A stretch of DNA of 64,000 nucleotides, taken from NCBI GenBank assembly GCA_963755815.1, contig CAVWLF010000005.1:186001-250000 (forward strand). The letters run 5' to 3'. Numbering within the stretch: position 1 is the first letter of the stretch; each line of letters opens with the position of its first letter. Below, piece by piece: positions 8,357 to 15,312 of the stretch. A program made the position numbers and the translations under genes. The notes beneath the pieces were generated by a model. It was not told where the DNA came from and did no database searches. It was given only the letters and a program-made list of their open reading frames with translations. Origin of the DNA: Palsa-506 sp963755815. Its GTDB lineage: Bacteria > Actinomycetota > Actinomycetes > Streptosporangiales > Streptosporangiaceae.

Positions 8357-9081
8357 CCGCCACCGGCCCGGACCGGCTCCTGGTCATCAGCGCGCACGCC
8401 GCTGACTTCGTGTGGCGGGCGGCGGGGTACATCGCGCTGGTCACGACGGCGGGCGGGGCGGCCCGCGTTATCTGCCTGTCGTTCGGCGAGCGGGGCGAGT
8501 CGCCCGGCGCATGGAAGCAGCCGGGGATGACCCTGGAACGGGTCAAGGAGATCAGGGAAGCGGAGGCCCGCGAGGCCGGCGATGCGCTCGGGGCCAGCAT
8601 GCTTTTCCTGGACAAGGGCGATTACCCGCTGCCGGGGGGCGAGGAGATCCTGCTGGAGCTGGCGGAGCTGATGCGCGAGTTCCAGCCCCAGGTGATCCTC
8701 ACCCACTCGCGGACGGATCCGTACAACTACGACCATCCGGTGGCCGCGGACCTCACGCTGCGGGCGCGCGCGATCGCGCAGGCGCTCGGGCGCGAGTCGC
8801 CGCACCCGCCGCTCGGCGCGCCGCCGGTGTTCAGGTTCGAGCCGCACCAGCCGGAGATGTGCGAGTTCAAGCCGGACGTGCTCGTCGACATCACCGCGGT
8901 CTTCGACCGCAAGGTGGCGGCCATGGCCGCGATGCGATCGCAGGATCACATGGCCCGCTACTACCACGGCCTGGCCGAGCGGCGCGGCGTGCAGGCCGTG
9001 CGCAACGGCGGATCGCCCGGCATCCGTTACGCCGAGGCGTATCAGCGCGTCTACCCGCAGGTGAGCGGGGTGCTGGCGTGA
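8353..9081 (+). CDS. galB: GalB-like 4-oxalomesaconate hydratase (PIG-L/LmbE fold)
   Basis: 242 residues of the PIG-L/LmbE zinc-hydrolase fold. The N-terminal motif is SAHAADFVWRAAG (His15, Asp18): the usual H-P-D-D has become H-A-A-D, so the Asp that acts as base in deacetylases such as MshB is absent. Pseudomonas putida GalB, a zinc-dependent hydratase of the gallate pathway, has the near-identical SAHSADFVWRAGG. Other metal ligands are seen at THSRTDPYNYDHPVA (His118, His128). The next gene encodes a CHA-aldolase-like protein, the following step in the 4,5-cleavage pathway, which supports the hydratase assignment. GTG start. Confidence 0.82.
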   Translation: MTATGPDRLLVISAHAADFVWRAAGYIALVTTAGGAARVICLSFGERGESPGAWKQPGMTLERVKEIREAEAREAGDALGASMLFLDKGDYPLPGGEEILLELAELMREFQPQVILTHSRTDPYNYDHPVAADLTLRARAIAQALGRESPHPPLGAPPVFRFEPHQPEMCEFKPDVLVDITAVFDRKVAAMAAMRSQDHMARYYHGLAERRGVQAVRNGGSPGIRYAEAYQRVYPQVSGVLA

Positions 9082-9773
9082 AGCCCATGGTGGTCGTCGA
9101 TCCGCCCCGGGCGGATCCGGCGGCGGTAGCCGAACTCGGCGAGCTCGGCGTGGCCACGGTGCACGAGGCGGCCGGGCGTACGGGCCTGCTCGGCACCCGG
9201 CTGCGGCCGGTCTGGCCGGGGGCCGCCGCGTTCGGGACCGCCGTCACCGTGCTGTGCTGGCCGGGTGACAACCTGATGATCCACGTGGCCGTGGAGCAGG
9301 CCCGGCCAGGCGACATCCTGGTCGTCACGACCACGTCACCATCCAGTGACGGCTTCGTCGGCGAGCTGATCGTCACCGCGCTGGCCGCCCGGGACGTGCA
9401 CGGCCTGGTGACCACCACCGGGGTCAGGGATGTCGCCGCGATCACCCGGGCGCGATTCCCGGTGTGGGCGGAGACGATCAGCGCGCAGGGCACGGTAAAG
9501 GCGACGGCCGGGGCGGTGAACGTGCCGATCTGCATCGCCGGAACGGTAATCGCTCCCGGCGACGCGGTGATCGCCGACGAGGACGGGGTCGTCGCCGTTC
9601 CCCGGCGGGACGCCGCGGCGGTGGCGGCGGCCGGGAGACTCCGGGCGCAGCGTGAGGACGAGGCCCGGGCGGCGTTCGCGCGGGGCGAACTCAGCCTGGA
9701 CCGTTACGGACTCCGGCCGGAACTTGACCGGCTCGGCGTCACCTACGTCCGGGCGGAGCCGGACGGGAGCTAG
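9078..9773 (+). CDS. galC: RraA-fold 4-carboxy-4-hydroxy-2-oxoadipate aldolase / oxaloacetate decarboxylase
   Basis: 231 residues from GTG 9078, overlapping the galB-like stop as GTGA; ATG 9087 is possible. Family marks are LGVATVHEAAGRTGLLG, GDNLMIHVAVEQARPGDILVV, GLVTTTGVRD (Arg117-Asp118, metal/substrate pair), FPVWAETISAQGTVK and GDAVIADEDGVVAVP. This is the LigK/GalC branch of the RraA fold, which cleaves CHA to pyruvate and oxaloacetate, not the RNase E inhibitor itself. With the preceding hydratase it makes the last two steps of the protocatechuate/gallate 4,5-cleavage route. No ring-cleaving dioxygenase is present within the window. Confidence 0.88.
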   Translation: MKPMVVVDPPRADPAAVAELGELGVATVHEAAGRTGLLGTRLRPVWPGAAAFGTAVTVLCWPGDNLMIHVAVEQARPGDILVVTTTSPSSDGFVGELIVTALAARDVHGLVTTTGVRDVAAITRARFPVWAETISAQGTVKATAGAVNVPICIAGTVIAPGDAVIADEDGVVAVPRRDAAAVAAAGRLRAQREDEARAAFARGELSLDRYGLRPELDRLGVTYVRAEPDGS

Positions 9774-9775
9774 CC

Positions 9776-9835
9776 ATGCCTGCGGAGGAGGTCCAGGACC
9801 TGGCCCGGCGCGGCTACGCCGCGGAAGGGAAATGA
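9776..9835 (+). CDS. Second 19-codon mini-ORF, coupled to the next hydrolase
   Basis: ATG at 9776 follows GGGAG (9765-9769) and encodes MPAEEVQDLARRGYAAEGK. Its TGA (9833-9835) overlaps the ATG at 9832 as ATGA, just ahead of the hydrolase gene. It begins two bases after the aldolase stop. Length (60 bases) and coupling are the same as the mini-ORF before galB, but the sequences are unrelated. No family recognised; possibly a coupling leader or a gene remnant. Confidence 0.35.
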   Translation: MPAEEVQDLARRGYAAEGK

Positions 9836-9837
9836 CC

Positions 9838-10698
9838 ATGCGCGGAGCGGGGATATCGGCCACCGTCCCGGCCGACGGCGCGGATCTCTACTTCGAGCGC
9901 CGCGGCGACGGCCCGCCGCTGCTGCTGATTGCCGGCGGCGGCGGCGACTGCGGATACTACTCAGCGCTGGCCAGCCTGCTGGCCAGCGAGTACACGGTGC
10001 TGAGCTATGACCGGCGGGGCAACTCGCGAAGCCCTCTCCGCGACCGGCGGCCCGCGATGACGATCGCCGAGCAGAGCGCGGACGCGATCGCTGTTCTTCG
10101 CGCCAGCGGTTTCGGGGCCGCGCGGATCTTCGGGAACAGCGGGGGCGCCACCATCGCGCTGGACCTCGCCGCTCACCATCCGGAGGTAATCGAGGCGGTC
10201 GTCGCCCATGAGCCTCCGGTGCCGAAGGTGCTGCCTGATCCCGGGCCCGCGCTGGCCCTTTTTGACGAAATAGACCGGGTCCGGGCGGCCGAGGGCTGGC
10301 AGGCGGCGTTCATCATGTTCCAGATCGGGACCGGCGGGATCCCCGCCGACCGGCCCGAGGCGCTGACCGCCGTGCTCGATCCGGCGAAGGTCATCCCGCC
10401 CGGGCCGCTCCTCGATGTCATGACCAGGATGAGCGGCAACTGGGAGTACATGATGACGTGCGAAGTGCGGCCCTTTATCGACTACGAGCCCAACCTGGGC
10501 CGGATCACCGCCAATCACGTCCGCATCGCCCTCGCCCGCGGAGCCGAGACGCGGAACGACACGGCGATCCGGATGAGCATGGTCACCGCCGAGCGGCTGG
10601 GCGCCGAGTGCGCCGAGTTCCCCGGCGGGCACACGGCTCCGGCGCAGATTCCCGGCCCGTTCGCGGCCGCGCTGCGCGCCCTCCTGGCGCGGCTCTAG
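9838..10698 (+). CDS. Alpha/beta-fold hydrolase
   Basis: 286 residues from ATG 9838, nine bases after GGAAGG; ATG 9832 is also in frame. Core motifs: oxyanion loop LLLIAGGGGDCGYYSAL, YDRRGNSRS, nucleophile Ser101 in FGNSGGATIAL, and the catalytic His in FPGGHTAP. It is the last gene of the operon starting at 7027 and is translationally coupled to the mini-ORF. The substrate is unknown; clustering with 4,5-cleavage enzymes suggests an ester or ring-fission product. Confidence 0.85.
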   Translation: MRGAGISATVPADGADLYFERRGDGPPLLLIAGGGGDCGYYSALASLLASEYTVLSYDRRGNSRSPLRDRRPAMTIAEQSADAIAVLRASGFGAARIFGNSGGATIALDLAAHHPEVIEAVVAHEPPVPKVLPDPGPALALFDEIDRVRAAEGWQAAFIMFQIGTGGIPADRPEALTAVLDPAKVIPPGPLLDVMTRMSGNWEYMMTCEVRPFIDYEPNLGRITANHVRIALARGAETRNDTAIRMSMVTAERLGAECAEFPGGHTAPAQIPGPFAAALRALLARL

Positions 10699-10839
10699 CC
10701 AGCCGCCCGATCGCCTCTACGGGGGTTCGGGCTTCATCCCGCGCTGCGCTGAGCGGAGTCGCCGCCCCGCCCGGAGTGGCAGCCGCGGTCCGCGGTCTCA
10801 GTGGTGTATTTTCCCTCCGGGAATCGGGAGGAGGACACC

Positions 10840-11676
10840 GTGCGGAGCAGGCAATACGGCCCGGATGTGCTGGCCGCGGGACGCCGCCGTCCGGGGCAGC
10901 GCGAGCTTCCGCGGGTGGCGGCGGTCCCCGGGCTGGTCGTCGAGGACGGCGCCGCCGAGTTCTGCGGTGCCGTGGTCTGGTGCGAGAAAGACGCTGTCAC
11001 GCTGGAGGACGCCCGCGGCCGGCAGCGGGTGTTCCCGCTCAGCCCGGGTGCCTTCCTGCTGGAAGGCAAGCCGGTCATGCTGGTCCGGCCCGGCCCGGCA
11101 GATCCGCCGCGCGGTGCGGCCCGGACGGCCTCGGGATCGATCGCCGCCCCGCGGCACCGGGCCAGGGTCGCGCGGGCGAGCCGGATCTACGTCGAGGGCC
11201 GCCATGACGCCGAGCTGGTGGAGAAGATCTGGGGTGACGACCTGCGTGACGTCGGCGTGGTGGTCGAGTACCTCGGCGGCATCGACGACCTGCCCGCGAT
11301 TGTCGATGAATTCCGGCCCGGGCCGGCCTGCCGGCTCGGTGTCCTCGTCGATCATCTCGTGGCCGGGTCGAAGGAGAGCAGGATCGCGGCCCGAGTGCGA
11401 TCGCCGCATGTGCTGATCACCGGGCACCCCTTCATCGATGTCTGGGCGGCGGTCAAGCCGTCGGTGCTGGGAATCGGCGGGTGGCCCGCCGTCCCGCCCG
11501 GTCAGCCGTGGAAGGAAGGCGTGCTGCGCGCCATCGGATGGCCACCGGACACCGCCGCGGCATGGCAGCGGATCCTGCGCTCCGTGACCGGCTTCGCCGA
11601 CCTGGAGCCAGCGTTCCTCGGCCGGGTCGAGGAACTGATTGACTTCGTCACTGCGCCCGGCAGCGACGGGCACTGA
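10840..11676 (+). CDS. DUF3097 family protein
   Basis: 278 residues. The N-terminal YGPDVL and blocks such as RIYVEGRHDAELVEKIWGDDL, VVEYLGGIDDL, LGVLVDHLVAGSKESRIA and HVLITGHPFIDVW are the hallmarks of DUF3097, an actinobacterial family with a TOPRIM-like acidic pattern (E-G-x-x-D... D-H). The GTG start at 10840 follows a strong GGGAGGAGG (10828-10836); the upstream in-frame GTG at 10801 is less likely. Function is unknown; a nucleic-acid role has been suggested only from the TOPRIM resemblance. Confidence 0.85.
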   Translation: MRSRQYGPDVLAAGRRRPGQRELPRVAAVPGLVVEDGAAEFCGAVVWCEKDAVTLEDARGRQRVFPLSPGAFLLEGKPVMLVRPGPADPPRGAARTASGSIAAPRHRARVARASRIYVEGRHDAELVEKIWGDDLRDVGVVVEYLGGIDDLPAIVDEFRPGPACRLGVLVDHLVAGSKESRIAARVRSPHVLITGHPFIDVWAAVKPSVLGIGGWPAVPPGQPWKEGVLRAIGWPPDTAAAWQRILRSVTGFADLEPAFLGRVEELIDFVTAPGSDGH

Positions 11677-11701
11677 CGGAAATGCCAGGCGGGGAGCAGA
11701 A

Positions 11702-12658
11702 ATGATGCTGCGCCGGCCCGGCCGGGTCGCGCTGAGTACCGGCGTGCTCACGGCCTTGCTGCTGGCCGGGATGGCCACGCCCGCCGCGGCGGGCAGCAGC
11801 GGTCCGGGCCCGTCGCTGCCGGCCGCGGCCGGAGCCTGCCGGAGCGCGCCCGCCCCCGGCGGCCACTACCTGGGGCTGGTCGCCAGGGACCTGCCGACGC
11901 GCACGAAATACCTCGGCAGGTTCGCGAATGCCGCCGGCGTCCGGCCGAACCTGATCACTTACTTCCGCCCGTTCGGGCAGCCGTTCTCCGTCCGGGATGC
12001 CTGCATGGTCGCCCGCCAGGGTGCGCTGCCGTTCATCCAGATCGAGCCGTGGGCGCCGTACACCGTCGGCTCGATCGCGAATGGCCACTGGGACTCGTAC
12101 CTCAGGGCCTACGCCAGGGCGGTCCGGGCCTACGGCGCCAGGATCGCGCTGGGGTTCGGCCACGAGATGAACGGCACCTGGTATCCGTGGGCCTACGGCC
12201 ACGTGCCGGCGGCCACCTTCGTCGCCGCCTGGCGCCGTATCCACGACATCTTCGCCGCGGCGGGCGCGACGAACGTGATCTGGATATGGACGATCAACCG
12301 CGCGGAGCACCCGCCCCGGCAGTGGTGGCCTGGCCGCAAGTACGTGACGTGGGTCGGTATCTCCGGCTACTTCCGTCATCCCTTTGACCGCTGGGGCATC
12401 ATCTTTAACAGCACGCTGGCCTGCATCGCGAAGTTCACGAACGCCCCGGTCCTCATCGCGGAGACGGCCGTCGGGCCCTGGCCGGACCGGCCCACGATGA
12501 TCCGCAGTTTGTTCGCCGGGCTGACCGGGCACCCCCGGCTGCTCGGCTTCGCCTATTTCGACCTCGACAAGACCGAGAACTGGCGCCTGGAGGGTCACCC
12601 GCGAGCGGTCGCCGCGTTCAGGAAGTTCGCGCTGGCGTACGTCCGGCGGCCGCTCTAG
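11702..12658 (+). CDS. Secreted GH26-like glycoside hydrolase (beta-mannanase type)
   Basis: 318 residues with a signal peptide (RRPGRVALSTGVLTALLLAG... PAAAG, cleavage about residue 30). A TIM-barrel follows, with the acid/base Glu155 in LGFGHEMNGTWYPW and the likely nucleophile Glu254 in VLIAETAVGPW, both as in GH26 enzymes. FIQIEPWAP and WIWTINRAE are further barrel strands. It probably hydrolyses an extracellular beta-linked polysaccharide; specificity is not readable. Ribosome site GGGGAG at 11691-11696. It ends in a CTAG shared with the stop of the convergent thioredoxin gene. Confidence 0.82.
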   Translation: MMLRRPGRVALSTGVLTALLLAGMATPAAAGSSGPGPSLPAAAGACRSAPAPGGHYLGLVARDLPTRTKYLGRFANAAGVRPNLITYFRPFGQPFSVRDACMVARQGALPFIQIEPWAPYTVGSIANGHWDSYLRAYARAVRAYGARIALGFGHEMNGTWYPWAYGHVPAATFVAAWRRIHDIFAAAGATNVIWIWTINRAEHPPRQWWPGRKYVTWVGISGYFRHPFDRWGIIFNSTLACIAKFTNAPVLIAETAVGPWPDRPTMIRSLFAGLTGHPRLLGFAYFDLDKTENWRLEGHPRAVAAFRKFALAYVRRPL

Positions 12659-13014
12659 CCGACGATCCCGGCATGATCGCTGAGCTCGCGGATCAGCTTC
12701 GATTTCGACCGGGCGCCGACGATCTGCGCGACTAGCTCACCGGCCACATACAGCTGGAGTGCGGGCATGGCCAGCACCGCCCGCTGCAGCGTGGTCACCG
12801 GGTTCTCGTCGGCGTTCAGCTTGACTACCCGCAGCCGCCCGGCGTGCTCCAGCGCGATCTGTTCCAGCACCGGGGCCATCATCAGGCATGGCCCGCACCA
12901 CGGGGCCCAGAACTCGACCAGCACGGGGATCTGCGAGCCGAGCACCACCTCGGCGAAGTCCGCATCGGTCACCGCAGCGACCGCGCGCGGCCGGCGGCCG
13001 ATTTCAGCTGGCAT
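12655..13014 (-). CDS. trxA: Thioredoxin
   Basis: 119 residues with the active site WAPWCGPC (Cys40, Cys43) and the cis-Pro region AMPALQLYVAGELV. The ATG at 13014 is preceded by AGAGGAG with good spacing; the frame upstream of it is not thioredoxin-like. It lies 61 bases downstream of a merR-family gene on the same strand, an arrangement common in actinomycetes, and so is probably controlled by that regulator. The C-terminus meets the GH26-like gene tail to tail. Confidence 0.95.
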   Translation of the reverse strand: MPAEIGRRPRAVAAVTDADFAEVVLGSQIPVLVEFWAPWCGPCLMMAPVLEQIALEHAGRLRVVKLNADENPVTTLQRAVLAMPALQLYVAGELVAQIVGARSKSKLIRELSDHAGIVG

Positions 13015-13075
13015 CCTCGTACTCCTCTGTCGTGTCCGGTCTGTCGTGTCCGGCGGTTTAGCTGGCCGGCGGTGG

Positions 13076-13492
13076 CTACCGCGACGGCCCCGCGACGGTC
13101 CGGGAGAACTCGCAGGCCGGATCACCGGCTGACGGCGCCCGGGCGGCCAGTGCCTGGGCCAGCTGAGCCTGCAGCTCCCCGCGCACCTGCAACAGCCGGG
13201 CCAGGTACCCGTCGATGTCGCCGAGCTTGCGCCGGTACACGGCGATGGAGTCCGGGCAGCTGCCGCTGAGGGCGTGGCCGGCCCGCAGGCACGCCACGAA
13301 CGGCCGGGTCTCCTCCAGGCTGAAGCCCAGCTCGGCCAGCGACCGGATCTCGGCCACGGCCCGCAGTTCCGCGCCGCCGTAGTCGCGGTAGCCGTTCGCC
13401 GCCCGCCGCACCGTCACCAGCCCCAGCGCCTCATAGTGGCGCAGTGTCCGGGTACTCACCCCGGCCTGGCGCGCCAGCTCGCCGATCCGCAT
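13076..13492 (-). CDS. MerR-family transcriptional regulator
   Basis: 138 residues. MRIGELARQAGVSTRTLRHYEALGL is a canonical MerR winged helix, followed by GYRDYGGAELRAV and an effector part with a long coiled-coil helix (DIDGYLARLLQVRGELQAQL). Two cysteines (SGSCPDS and DPACEF) could sense redox state or metal. It lies directly upstream of trxA; co-transcription and redox autoregulation are inferred. Confidence 0.92.
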   Translation of the reverse strand: MRIGELARQAGVSTRTLRHYEALGLVTVRRAANGYRDYGGAELRAVAEIRSLAELGFSLEETRPFVACLRAGHALSGSCPDSIAVYRRKLGDIDGYLARLLQVRGELQAQLAQALAARAPSAGDPACEFSRTVAGPSR

Positions 13493-13512
13493 CGGCCACT
13501 CCCCTCGGTCCC

Positions 13513-13543
13513 ATCCGACGCTAGACCTTCACCCTGACGTCAA
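13513..13543 (-). promoter_or_regulatory. Candidate MerR-type promoter/operator for the merR-trxA unit
   Basis: On the minus strand TTGACG (13538-13543) and TCGGAT (13513-13518) are separated by 19 bases, the stretched spacer typical of MerR-activated promoters. The spacer holds a loose dyad (GACGTCA-GGG-TGAAGGTC). It sits about 20-50 bases upstream of the merR start. The -10 is weak (TAGCGT is an alternative with the wrong spacing), so this is a candidate only. Confidence 0.4.
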
Positions 13544-13696
13544 CGCAAACGCTGAACCGCGCGGCGCCCGCCACGCCGCCGGCGCGGGCTGACCACCGGC
13601 CCGCGGCAATGGGCGCGCCGTGCTGACCCGACGGCGCCCGCGCCGGGGTACCGGCCCGCGGACGTTGCTGGCGGGCGTCCAAGCGGCAAGTATCTG

Positions 13697-15286
13697 ATGG
13701 TGAGCTCCGGCCAGCTACTGATCATCCTCGGCGTCGCCGCGGTGACCCTGATCGCCGTCGCGGTGCTGCGCCGGGCGGGGATCCCGGCCCCGGTCGTGCT
13801 GGTGGTAGCCGGCCTGATCATCGGGTTCCTGCCGTTCGTGCCGGACGTGTCCCTGGAACCGGAGGTGGTGCTACTCGGTCTGCTCCCGCTGCTCGTGTAC
13901 GACGCGGCGGTCACGTCGTCGCCGACGGCGTTCTTCCGCAATGCCCGCTCGATCGGGGTGCTGGCCGTGCCGCTGGTCGTGGCGACCGCCTGCGGGGTGG
14001 CGGCGGCCGCCCACTGGATCGGTCACCTGTCCTGGCCGATGGCGTTCGTGCTCGGTACCGCGGTTGGCCCGACCGACGCGGCGGCGGCGACCAGCATCGC
14101 CCGGCGGCTCGGCCTCCCCGGGCGGCTGGTCACGATCCTGGAAGGAGAATCGCTGTTCAACGACGCCACGGCACTGGTGCTCTACGCCGCGGCCGTGGCC
14201 GCCGCCACCACCGGGCATTTCTCGGCCATCCGCACGGCCGGCTCGATCGTGTACTCGGTGGTGGCCGGGGGCGCCATCGGGCTGGCCGTCGGGCTGGCCG
14301 GCCGCTGGCTGCGCAACCGGATCGACGATCCGCCGATCGAGATCGCCGGCTCCATGCTGCTGGCCTACGCCGCCTACCTGCCGGCCGAGGCGATCCACGC
14401 ATCGGGCGTGCTGGCCGCGGTCTCGGCCGGCCTGTACCTGGGCTGGCACAGCAGCGGAGGAGCGTTCTCGGCCCGGAGCCGGCTGCAGTCCGGCGCCTTC
14501 TGGCAGACCCTGGTATTCCTGCTCAACGCCGTCCTGTTCGTGCTGGTGGGCTTGTCGTTCCACACCTTCACCGCGCAAGCACGAGGCCCGCTCGGGCGGC
14601 TGGCGCTGACCGGGATCGCCGTCGTGTCGATCGTCATCGTGGTGCGGCTGGCCTGGATGTGGGCGTTCGGCTGGCTGATCCGGCCCAGCCGCCGCGACCG
14701 GGCGGTCACCGGCCAGGCCGGATGGCGCGAACGGCTGATTCTCGGCTGGGCGGGCATGCGCGGCGCCATCACGCTCGCTGCTCTGCTCGCGGTGCCGGTG
14801 GTGGCCAGGGACGGCCGCCCGCTGGCCGGCCGCGACGACATCATCTACCTGGGGTTCGCGGTCATCATCGTGACGCTGGTGGCGCAGGGCATGACGCTGC
14901 CGGCGCTGGTCCGGCGGCTGCGGCTGAGCGAGCATCCGTCCGTCGCCGATGCCGAGCGCCGCGGCCGTCTCGAGCTCACCCGGGCCGTGCTCGATTACCT
15001 CGGCGCGGCGTGCGTGGCCGGCGAGCTGCCGGAGGAACTCACCGACGGCCTGCGGGCGCAGTACCTCGCCCGGCTGTACCGGCTGGAGACGATGACCGGC
15101 CAGGAAGGACTCGAGGACGAGGTGGCCGCCACCGCCCAGGCTGACCTGGCGCTGCGCCGCGACCTGATCGCCATCCAGCGGAACACGCTGAGCGCGCTCC
15201 GCCGTCAGGGGCGGATCGGGACGACTACCCTGCGGGTCATCGAGCATGACCTCGACCTGGAAGAGGCTCGCCTGTCCGCAGGCTGA
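13697..15286 (+). CDS. Na+/H+ antiporter, CPA1 family
   Basis: 529 residues with about twelve hydrophobic helices over the first 410 and a cytoplasmic helical tail of about 110. The ion-binding motifs are present: GTAVGPTDAAAATSIARRLGL (helix 5 region) and LEGESLFNDATALVLY (the E-S-L-x-N-D signature). WAGMRGAITLAALLAVP near helix 11 is also typical. It exchanges Na+ (or K+) for H+ for pH and salt homeostasis. ATG 13697 or GTG 13700 may be the start; no clear ribosome site is visible. Confidence 0.92.
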   Translation: MVSSGQLLIILGVAAVTLIAVAVLRRAGIPAPVVLVVAGLIIGFLPFVPDVSLEPEVVLLGLLPLLVYDAAVTSSPTAFFRNARSIGVLAVPLVVATACGVAAAAHWIGHLSWPMAFVLGTAVGPTDAAAATSIARRLGLPGRLVTILEGESLFNDATALVLYAAAVAAATTGHFSAIRTAGSIVYSVVAGGAIGLAVGLAGRWLRNRIDDPPIEIAGSMLLAYAAYLPAEAIHASGVLAAVSAGLYLGWHSSGGAFSARSRLQSGAFWQTLVFLLNAVLFVLVGLSFHTFTAQARGPLGRLALTGIAVVSIVIVVRLAWMWAFGWLIRPSRRDRAVTGQAGWRERLILGWAGMRGAITLAALLAVPVVARDGRPLAGRDDIIYLGFAVIIVTLVAQGMTLPALVRRLRLSEHPSVADAERRGRLELTRAVLDYLGAACVAGELPEELTDGLRAQYLARLYRLETMTGQEGLEDEVAATAQADLALRRDLIAIQRNTLSALRRQGRIGTTTLRVIEHDLDLEEARLSAG

Positions 15287-15312
15287 CGATCCGGCCTGCC
15301 GGCGGGTCGCCG

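Noticed and set aside
8353..9081. Annotating the PIG-L-fold gene as a mycothiol-type deacetylase
   Set aside because: The H-P-D-D motif is H-A-A-D, as in GalB hydratase, and the next gene encodes a CHA-aldolase-like protein.
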